NCBI GenBank assembly: GCA_944393455.1
Contig: CALYAH010000144.1
Span: 1-7,274 of the forward strand
Reading direction: 5' to 3'
Origin: an uncultured Clostridia bacterium
GTDB lineage: Bacteria > Bacillota > Clostridia > TANB77 > CAG-508
Length of the DNA stretch: 7,274 bases
Numbering within the stretch: position 1 is the stretch's first letter; every line of letters begins with the position of its first letter. Below are positions 1 through 5,242 of the stretch, piece by piece. The notes beneath the pieces were generated by a model. The model worked only from the letters and a program-made list of their open reading frames with translations, was not told the origin of the DNA and did not search any database. A program made the translations under genes and the position numbers.

Positions 1-377
1 AAGAACATAAAATGATAGACGAAACTAGAAAAATTTTAAACAAACCAGATTTACCTATTACAGCCACTGCTGTTCGTGTTCCTGTTACTAATTGTCATAG
101 TGAATCTATTAATGTTGAATTGGAAAATGATTTTGATTTATATGATATTAAAATCTTATTACAAAATTATCCTGGTATTTTAGTAGCTGATAATATTGAA
201 AAAAATCAATATCCAATTGCTTCTAAAGTTAATGGAAATGATGAAGTATTTGTAGGACGAATAAGAAGAGATTATAGTATTCCTTATGGACTTAATTTAT
301 GGGTTGTTGCTGATAACTTAAGAAAAGGTGCCGCTACAAATGCAGTTCAAATTTTAGAAAAATTAATTCAGAATTAA
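1..377 (+). CDS. asd: Aspartate-semialdehyde dehydrogenase, C-terminal part (5' end outside the window)
   Basis: Asd makes aspartate semialdehyde from aspartyl phosphate using NADPH, in the cytoplasm, at the branch toward lysine/diaminopimelate and threonine/methionine. Only about the last third is here. The frame is open from base 3 and reads E-H-K before the Met at 12, which is internal and not a start. The visible segment holds the family signature RVPV followed by HSES: the Arg encoded near 75-77 binds substrate and the His encoded at 96-98 is the expected active-site base. The usual GHSE reads CHSE here. The ending, with LWVVADNLRKGAA and NAVQILE, is typical of the family, so the C-terminus is complete. 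The catalytic Cys and the nucleotide-binding domain lie outside the window. No GC-rich terminator follows. The identification is from conserved motifs and I am confident of it. Confidence 0.95.
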   Translation, partial: EHKMIDETRKILNKPDLPITATAVRVPVTNCHSESINVELENDFDLYDIKILLQNYPGILVADNIEKNQYPIASKVNGNDEVFVGRIRRDYSIPYGLNLWVVADNLRKGAATNAVQILEKLIQN

Positions 378-429
378 TATATAGTAAATATTAAATAAAA
401 TTGTAGTTATTAAAAATTTCTTAATTTTA

Positions 430-444
430 TTGTAAAATTTGCAA
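430..444. promoter_or_regulatory. Operator-like near-palindrome at the HD gene promoter
   Basis: The sequence TTGTAAAATTTGCAA is an inverted repeat with 7-bp arms (TTGTAAA and TTTGCAA), one central base and one mismatch. Its right arm covers the -35 hexamer of the HD-protein promoter. Almost the same sequence occurs on the other strand at 1473-1487, at the same place relative to a -10. I infer a repressor site. It matches no regulator consensus I know, and in DNA this AT-rich chance remains possible. Confidence 0.4.
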
Positions 445-468
445 TCTATCTTTTAGCTATGTTATAAT
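439..468 (+). promoter_or_regulatory. Promoter of the HD-domain gene
   Basis: A perfect -10, TATAAT (463-468), lies 18 bp downstream of a weaker -35, TTGCAA (439-444). The start of transcription would be near 475. This leaves a leader of about 30 nt that contains the Shine-Dalgarno AAAGAGGT at 491-498. Confidence 0.65.
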
Positions 469-503
469 TAAAAAGAAGTACATAAGATTTAAAGAGGTTA
501 TTT

Positions 504-1040
504 ATGAAACAATATATAAAGGATTTAATGAAAAAAGATAAAGAATTCCAAGATATTATTTATCCATTAATAACAAACGAAACTGTTAAACAAATGAAAA
601 ATTTTAGGCAACATTATGAAACCTCTTGTTTTGAACATTGCTATACTGTTGCTTATTACTGCTATATGATATGTAAGAAATATCATTTAGATTATCATTC
701 TGCTACTAGGGCTGCTATGCTACATGATTTATTTTTATATGATTGGAGAAAAAGACAAGACGGAAGAAAAGGCCTACATGCTTTTACTCATGGCAAAACA
801 GCTTGTGAAAATGCTTGCAAATTATTCGATTTAAATGAAAAAGAAAAAGATATGATTATAAAACATATGTGGCCTGTAACTATAGAATTACCAAAATCTT
901 TTGAAGGACTTATTTTAACTTTTGTAGATAAATATTGTGCTATGTCCGAATCATTTGAAGTTCTACAATCTCGTTTATTTATGAAAAAAGCTTTTCGTTA
1001 TGCTTATTTGTTTTTAAGTTTAATTATTATAAAAATATAA
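504..1040 (+). CDS. HD-domain metal-dependent phosphohydrolase, substrate unknown
   Basis: This is a 178-residue soluble protein of the HD superfamily, whose members hydrolyse phosphate esters of nucleotides or related molecules with one or two metal ions. The ligands appear in order: H45 (FEHCY), H74-D75 (the HD pair in AAMLHDLF), H92 and H96 (HAFTHGK), H121 (KHMWP) and D142 (FVDKYCA). The extra histidines between HD and the last Asp suggest a two-metal site. The length suits a stand-alone HD protein, and no second domain is visible. The C-terminus is hydrophobic (RYAYLFLSLIII) but short, and I read it as the last helix of the fold rather than a membrane anchor. The start is supported by AAAGAGGT five bases upstream. 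The gene has its own promoter and converges on the membrane-protein gene at 1065-1409. The domain call is firm; the substrate cannot be named. Confidence 0.85.
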   Translation: MKQYIKDLMKKDKEFQDIIYPLITNETVKQMKNFRQHYETSCFEHCYTVAYYCYMICKKYHLDYHSATRAAMLHDLFLYDWRKRQDGRKGLHAFTHGKTACENACKLFDLNEKEKDMIIKHMWPVTIELPKSFEGLILTFVDKYCAMSESFEVLQSRLFMKKAFRYAYLFLSLIIIKI

Positions 1041-1066
1041 AAAGTGGATTTTTGTAATCCACTTTT
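1040..1066. terminator. Bidirectional terminator between convergent genes
   Basis: AAAAGTGGATT (1040-1050) pairs perfectly over 11 bp with AATCCACTTTT (1056-1066), leaving a 5-base loop. The A- and T-rich ends give a U-run whichever strand is transcribed. The left arm begins on the last base of the HD gene's stop codon, and the right arm ends inside the stop codon of the minus-strand gene. Confidence 0.85.
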
Positions 1067-1409
1067 ACTTATTTTCTGATGTAGATGCCCATCTTAACAT
1101 TTTAATATCTTTATATTTTTTTAAAACTTCTTTATATTTGTCATATTCCTCTTCCCATAATTCATTTGGGACATTATCAAATGCTCTAAATATTTTCTCC
1201 GCTTCTGATAGATAAATAACTTGTTCTTGTGGCGACATATTTTCGTATTGCTTAGCAAATCTATATAATCTATCTAACATTTGGTTAGCCTCTATAAAAG
1301 ACCAAAAGTCTTTTACTCTCATTCCAAATAATTTTATTTGTAGTACAGCATATGCTACTAAGGCAAATATCATAAATATTAATATATATATTACTGTAAA
1401 TATTCCCAT
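1065..1409 (-). CDS. Small single-pass membrane protein with a cytoplasmic helical domain, function unknown
   Basis: I do not recognise this 114-residue protein. Residues 2-25 form one uninterrupted hydrophobic segment. It is followed by basic residues (K26, R31, K33), which predicts a membrane anchor with the C-terminal part inside the cell. It does not look like a cleaved signal peptide, having no basic N-region and no cleavage-type motif. Residues 31-104 look helical and amphipathic, with aromatic and acidic patches (VKDFWSFIEANQ, SPQEQ, ELWEEEYDKYKE). The start is secure: GAGGTG (1415-1420) lies five bases upstream. It has its own promoter and ends in the terminator shared with the HD gene. 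It looks like a real conserved gene rather than a chance ORF because RBS, promoter, topology and terminator all agree. A role as a membrane adaptor or regulator would be a guess. Confidence 0.75.
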   Translation of the reverse strand: MGIFTVIYILIFMIFALVAYAVLQIKLFGMRVKDFWSFIEANQMLDRLYRFAKQYENMSPQEQVIYLSEAEKIFRAFDNVPNELWEEEYDKYKEVLKKYKDIKMLRWASTSENK

Positions 1410-1448
1410 TTTTACACCTCTTCAAAGTTTTCACTTTCGTACTAGTTG

Positions 1449-1477
1449 ATTATAACATATTTGACATTTATATGCAA
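1449..1477 (-). promoter_or_regulatory. Promoter of the small membrane-protein gene
   Basis: Read on the minus strand, a perfect TATAAT (plus bases 1449-1454) lies 17 bp downstream of TTGCAT (1472-1477), a poor -35. The -10 context TATGTTATAAT is identical over 11 bases to that of the HD gene promoter at 458-468. Confidence 0.6.
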
Positions 1478-1487
1478 ATTTTTACAA
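1473..1487. promoter_or_regulatory. Operator-like near-palindrome, second copy
   Basis: On the minus strand this reads TTGTAAAAATTTGCA, which differs from the element at 430-443 by one extra A. With the next base (T, plus base 1472) it forms arms TTGTAAA and TTTGCAT around AA, with two mismatches. The second arm overlaps the -35 of the membrane-protein promoter. The site also lies about 65 bp upstream of the expected CDF transcription start, so a bound protein could affect either gene. Inferred from repetition and placement only. Confidence 0.4.
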
Positions 1488-1509
1488 GAAACTTAAAATT
1501 CTTTTACTA

Positions 1510-1538
1510 TTTATTATTTTTAATCTTTATGCTATAAT
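1510..1538 (+). promoter_or_regulatory. Promoter of the CDF transporter gene
   Basis: TATAAT (1533-1538) is preceded by TGC, giving an extended -10, which often compensates for a poor -35. Here the -35 is only TTTATT (1510-1515) at 17 bp. Transcription would begin near 1545, leaving a leader of about 20 nt. That is too short for a metal riboswitch. Confidence 0.6.
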
Positions 1539-1566
1539 ACATAAAGCATATAAGGAGTGGATATAT

Positions 1567-2448
1567 ATGGAAGAAAAATTTGCAATTACCAAAAGAGCTG
1601 GTATTGCTGGAATAATCGGAAATATATTTTTATTAATTTTAAAAGCCTCTGTTGGTTTTATAAGTAAAAGTCAAGCTATGATTGCTGACAGTATAAATAG
1701 TGCTGGGGATATTTTTGCTTCTCTTATGACTTTTATTGGCAACAGAATCGCAAGTGTTCCTAACGATGAAAATCACAATTTAGGACATGGAAAAGCTGAA
1801 TATATTTTCTCTATGTTTATTAGCATTGCAATGATTTTAGTTTCTTCTAAACTATTATTTGATTCTATCATAACATTATTTACAGGCAGTGAACTTCAAT
1901 TTTCGTGGTTCTTAGTAATTGTCTGTATTGCAACAATTATTACTAAATTATGCCTATATCTATATACTTATAGAGCTTATAAGAAATATAACAGTATTTT
2001 ATTAGAAGCTAATATGAAAGATCATAGAAATGATTGTATAGTAACTACTTTTACTTTAATTTCAGCTCTTCTTACTTTAACTGGCATTTACTGGTTTGAT
2101 AGTGTTGTAGGTATTGGTATTTCAATTTGGATTTGTTACACAGGGGTTACTATTTTTATTGAGAGTTACAATGTTTTAATGGATATTAGTGTTGATGATA
2201 AAACAAAAGCTCTTATTTTAGATATTGCACATAGCTATTCAGAAATCAAAAAAGTAAGTGATATTGTCTCTACCCCTGTCGGTGATAGATATTTAGTCTT
2301 TATTACTATTAGTGTAGATGGAAATATGTCTACTTTTAAAAGTCATCAATTAGCTGATGATTTAGAAAATACCGTTAATGGTTTAGAAAAAATTTATAAA
2401 ACTGTGGTTCATGTTGAGCCTATCTCATTAAAAGGAGCAGAGGATTAA
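1567..2448 (+). CDS. Cation diffusion facilitator (CDF) metal exporter, manganese-type metal site
   Basis: This is a 293-residue CDF-family protein, a metal:proton antiporter of the inner membrane that normally works as a dimer and exports divalent cations. Six hydrophobic segments lie at about residues 12-32, 38-58, 79-103, 113-135, 156-173 and 176-200. A cytoplasmic metal-binding-type domain follows from about 206 to 287, ending in the usual HVEP. The loop motif D67-x-x-H70-x-x-x-H74 (in NHNLGHGKAEY) matches the second metal site of YiiP-like proteins. The transport site differs from zinc members: TM2 has N44xxxD48 and TM5 has D152xxxD156 where zinc transporters have His-xxx-Asp. Asp for His in TM5, and Asn in TM2, are features of MntE-like manganese exporters. 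Mn2+ is therefore my inference. The start follows AAGGAG (1552-1557). The gene is monocistronic. Confidence 0.93.
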   Translation: MEEKFAITKRAGIAGIIGNIFLLILKASVGFISKSQAMIADSINSAGDIFASLMTFIGNRIASVPNDENHNLGHGKAEYIFSMFISIAMILVSSKLLFDSIITLFTGSELQFSWFLVIVCIATIITKLCLYLYTYRAYKKYNSILLEANMKDHRNDCIVTTFTLISALLTLTGIYWFDSVVGIGISIWICYTGVTIFIESYNVLMDISVDDKTKALILDIAHSYSEIKKVSDIVSTPVGDRYLVFITISVDGNMSTFKSHQLADDLENTVNGLEKIYKTVVHVEPISLKGAED

Positions 2449-2459
2449 AATCCTCTGCT
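2436..2459. terminator. Bidirectional terminator hairpin across two overlapping gene ends
   Basis: AGCAGAGGAT (2436-2445) pairs perfectly over 10 bp with ATCCTCTGCT (2450-2459), with loop TAAA. The stop codon of the CDF gene (2446-2448) is in the loop. The stop codon of the minus-strand acidic-protein gene (2445-2447) starts at the last stem base. Both arms are partly coding. The T-runs that follow are short on both strands (TTCTAAAATG on plus, CTCCTTTTAATG on minus), so efficiency may be moderate. Confidence 0.7.
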
Positions 2460-3857
2460 TCTAAAATGTTGTGTTTCCTGTTCTAATTCTTGCTTAGTAT
2501 TTTCTATAATTTCTTCTACTGTTTTTTGTTCTTTTTGTTCTTCTATTCTTCTTTTTAACAAATTCTCTACTTCTCTTTCTGTAAATACTTCTTTAATATC
2601 TTCATTTCCATCTATTATATCTTTTGCTTTTACTCTAATGTATTCTTCGTTTACTTCAAAATGCTCGTGTGAATCATTATCTTTATCATTGTCTATTACA
2701 GTAACATCTTTTTCATCACATTCTCCATGTTCTTTATCTCTTTCCATAATTTTATCTGGTTCATATATTCCTTCATTTCTATCATTTAAAAACCCTCTTA
2801 CATAGCTATCATCATCATATGTTCTTTGTGTTTCTAATTCTGTTGCCACATCTTCTCCTGTTGTATTACTTCTTAATGTATATTTAATTTCTTTTCCAGA
2901 TGATTCGTCATATCCACATTGTAAATATTCTTGTCCATTCCCGTTTACAATTAGATAACTTGAAGTTATAGCTTCTCTACTTACATTACCATCATTATTT
3001 ATAGTAAGACTTTCTCCTCTAGGGTTATTTCCTCTCCTTGTATCTTTTTTTAATATATCTTCTCCTAATACTACTGCTGTATTATCTGATTTGATTGCGA
3101 CAAAACTATCTTCATTGTTAGTTGTTTTCTCTCCTGTTACGTTTTTCAAATTTGATGTTGATACTCTAGCAATTTTCTTTACACCTGTTATTCCTTTTTC
3201 AGCTAAGCCTAATTTTTTGTCTAATGTTTCACCTTTTAAATATGTATTAGCTTCTGTTTCTTCTTTTATATCTAGTCCCTTTACTCCTTCTTCAGATATT
3301 TCTACTCTTTCATCTTCATTTTCTTTACTATCTTTGTTTGTACTTTTTTGCCCTTTTTCTTTAATATTAACATCAATTTCGTCTATTGATTCTATTTCTT
3401 CAACATCCACTCCTAATGCTCTTGCTATTTCTTCTAATCTTTCTTGTTCTAAGCTATTTAAATCTAAAATTCCTTCTTTGTCTAAATCTTGTAATTTTTT
3501 AGCCAATTCTTTTTCATTAGCATATTTTTCGTTTAGTATTAGATATTCATATTGATCAGAATTATTATTCCCCCCTATACATTCCTCATCTTCAGTATAA
3601 TATCTCTCAATTTCTGCCAATGTTCCATCTTCATTTTCTTTTTGTTCTAAAACTAAATAAATTCCTTTTTCTTTTCCATCAATTTCTACGACACCTAAGT
3701 ATTTTACATTTAATACTTTATTATTTGATGTTCGTTTTTCTGTATCTGGATTCGAATCCGCTTTTTCTAACTCTGCATTTAACATTTCTAGTTCTCTTTT
3801 TTCTCTTATACTTCTCATTTTGTCTATTGCTTTTTCCATATCAAAGTCTCTATCCAT
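2445..3857 (-). CDS. Large acidic protein of unknown function, last gene of the pth-rng-rimO unit
   Basis: I do not recognise this 470-residue protein. It has no signal peptide and no membrane segment, so it is presumably cytoplasmic. By my count it has 77 Glu and 42 Asp, about a quarter of all residues, and only three Cys (93, 314, 380). Visible parts are: a charged N-terminal helix (1-35); a probable beta-rich piece (47-110, around YLGVVEIDG and GIYLVLEQK); a helical piece with a helix-turn-helix-like look (about 136-160); a low-complexity charged linker (165-205); a second probable beta-rich piece (245-345, around AIKSDNTAVVLGEDIL); an Asp/Glu/His-rich stretch (345-405); and a C-terminal helix likely to form a coiled coil (425-465). 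The start is secure: AGGAGG (3864-3869) is six bases upstream and only 13 bases separate it from the rimO stop. That implies co-transcription with rimO, but a shared function is not shown. Confidence 0.8.
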   Translation of the reverse strand: MDRDFDMEKAIDKMRSIREKRELEMLNAELEKADSNPDTEKRTSNNKVLNVKYLGVVEIDGKEKGIYLVLEQKENEDGTLAEIERYYTEDEECIGGNNNSDQYEYLILNEKYANEKELAKKLQDLDKEGILDLNSLEQERLEEIARALGVDVEEIESIDEIDVNIKEKGQKSTNKDSKENEDERVEISEEGVKGLDIKEETEANTYLKGETLDKKLGLAEKGITGVKKIARVSTSNLKNVTGEKTTNNEDSFVAIKSDNTAVVLGEDILKKDTRRGNNPRGESLTINNDGNVSREAITSSYLIVNGNGQEYLQCGYDESSGKEIKYTLRSNTTGEDVATELETQRTYDDDSYVRGFLNDRNEGIYEPDKIMERDKEHGECDEKDVTVIDNDKDNDSHEHFEVNEEYIRVKAKDIIDGNEDIKEVFTEREVENLLKRRIEEQKEQKTVEEIIENTKQELEQETQHFRSRGF

Positions 3858-3870
3858 CTTTTTCCTCCTA

Positions 3871-5238
3871 TCAACTAATCTTTCCTATTAAATCGTAGTT
3901 GCTAACTTCTGTTATTTGACATTTTTTAAATTGATTAATTATTTCGGCCTCTTTTCCAGTGTCTTCATTTTTAATATAGACAAGCCCATCAATTTCTGGG
4001 ACATCTTGCATTGTTCTTCCAATATAATATTTCCTGTCAAATGATATATCTTCAATTAAAACTTCATATGTTTTACCTACTTTCTTTTTAAGTCTTTCTC
4101 TTGAAATTTTTTGTTGTGCACTCATAATTTTATTATATCTTGACTTTTTAGTATTTCCATGAATTTGATTTGGTAGCTTTTCTGCTGGTGTTCCTTCTTC
4201 TTTAGAGTATTTAAATACTCCTAATTTGTCAAATTTTGCTGTTTTTACAAATTCTAATAATTCTTCAAATTCGTCCTTGGTCTCTCCTGGAAATCCTACT
4301 ATTAAACTTGTCCTTAATGTAACATCTGGTATTTTATTTCTGATTTTTTCAATTAATTTTATTATATCTTTCTTACTTGTTTTTCTATTCATCCTTTTTA
4401 ATATATTATCTGAAATATGTTGGATTGGAATATCGAAATAGTTGGATATTTTTTTGTTCTTTGATACGACATCAATCAGTTCATCTGTAATTCCCTCTGG
4501 ATATGTATATAAAAAGCGAATCCATTTAATACCTTCTATTTTAGTTAATTTTTCTAGCAAGTCTGCTAATTTGCTTTCTCCATATATGTCTATTCCATAT
4601 TTTGTTGTGTCTTGTGCAATAATAATTAGTTCTTTAATTCCTTGTTTTGCAAGCTCTTTTGCTTCTTCTAGAATATCTTCTTCTTTCCTACTTACAAAAG
4701 GTCCTCTAATATATGGAATAGCACAATATGTACATTTATTGCTACATCCTTCTCCAATTTTTAGATAAGCATAATTTTTTCCTGTTGTAATTATTCTATC
4801 TAAAAATTCTTCTTGTTTAAACATTGGCATTGGTGGAATTTCTGTTATTTTTTTACTTGTTTTTATTTTTGATTTTTGCACAATGTTTCTTTTTAATAAA
4901 TCTTCTATCTTGTCCCATAAATAATCATACTCATCAATTTTTATAAATAAGTCTACTTCTGGAAGTAATTTTATCAAATCTTCGTAGTACCTTTGTACAA
5001 GACATCCCATAACAATTAGATAGCGACATCTTTTTTCTTTATACTTAGCCATTTCTAAAATTGTATTAATTGCTTCTTCTTTTGCTGAGTCTATAAAGCC
5101 ACATGTGTTAATCACAATAATATCTGCTTTTTCTTCATCATTTACTATTTTAAAATGATTATTTTTAAATTTTCCAATTGTTAATTCTGTATCAATTAAA
5201 TTTTTACTACATCCCAAGTGTACAAATCCTACATTCAT
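3871..5238 (-). CDS. rimO: Ribosomal protein S12 methylthiotransferase RimO
   Basis: RimO is a radical-SAM enzyme with two iron-sulfur clusters that adds a methylthio group to the conserved Asp of ribosomal protein S12 (Asp88 in E. coli). All three parts are present over 455 residues, the normal length. The N-terminal UPF0004/MTTase domain has cluster ligands C10 (LGCSKNLID), C46 (INTCGF) and C79 (VMGCLVQ). The radical-SAM core has C165xxxC169xxC172 in EGCSNKCTYCAIPYIRG. The C-terminal TRAM domain is at about 386-452. GCSKN plus CAIPxIRG points to RimO rather than the tRNA enzymes MiaB or MtaB. The Met start places C10 as expected and follows GAGG eight bases upstream. The gene starts 4 nt after the rng stop, so its ribosome-binding site lies inside the end of rng and translational coupling is likely. 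Confidence 0.96.
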   Translation of the reverse strand: MNVGFVHLGCSKNLIDTELTIGKFKNNHFKIVNDEEKADIIVINTCGFIDSAKEEAINTILEMAKYKEKRCRYLIVMGCLVQRYYEDLIKLLPEVDLFIKIDEYDYLWDKIEDLLKRNIVQKSKIKTSKKITEIPPMPMFKQEEFLDRIITTGKNYAYLKIGEGCSNKCTYCAIPYIRGPFVSRKEEDILEEAKELAKQGIKELIIIAQDTTKYGIDIYGESKLADLLEKLTKIEGIKWIRFLYTYPEGITDELIDVVSKNKKISNYFDIPIQHISDNILKRMNRKTSKKDIIKLIEKIRNKIPDVTLRTSLIVGFPGETKDEFEELLEFVKTAKFDKLGVFKYSKEEGTPAEKLPNQIHGNTKKSRYNKIMSAQQKISRERLKKKVGKTYEVLIEDISFDRKYYIGRTMQDVPEIDGLVYIKNEDTGKEAEIINQFKKCQITEVSNYDLIGKIS

Positions 5239-5242
5239 TTTT

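Noticed and set aside
12..377. Met at 12 as the start of a small separate gene
   Set aside because: The frame is open to the window edge, the upstream codons fit Asd, and no ribosome-binding site precedes it. It is the interior of asd.
362..431. Inverted repeats after asd (ATTAATTC/GAATTAAT at 362-378 and AATAAAATT/AATTTTATT at 394-431)
   Set aside because: The stems are almost entirely A-T, the second has a 20-base loop, and no GC-rich core or U-run follows. They are expected by chance in this composition, so no asd terminator is claimed.
1539..1566. Possible manganese (yybP-ykoY) riboswitch upstream of the CDF gene
   Set aside because: The leader from the predicted start of transcription is only about 20 nt, far too short for that aptamer.
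3091..3898. Open frames on + opposite the acidic-protein gene (3091-3555 and 3620-3898)
   Set aside because: They are antisense shadows of a long real gene. The proteins are Ser/Phe/Leu-rich low-complexity products of its Glu/Lys/Asn codons, without ribosome-binding sites or recognisable domains.
4226..4768. Open frames on + opposite rimO (4226-4441 and 4442-4768)
   Set aside because: They lie fully inside rimO on the other strand, with no start signals and no family resemblance.
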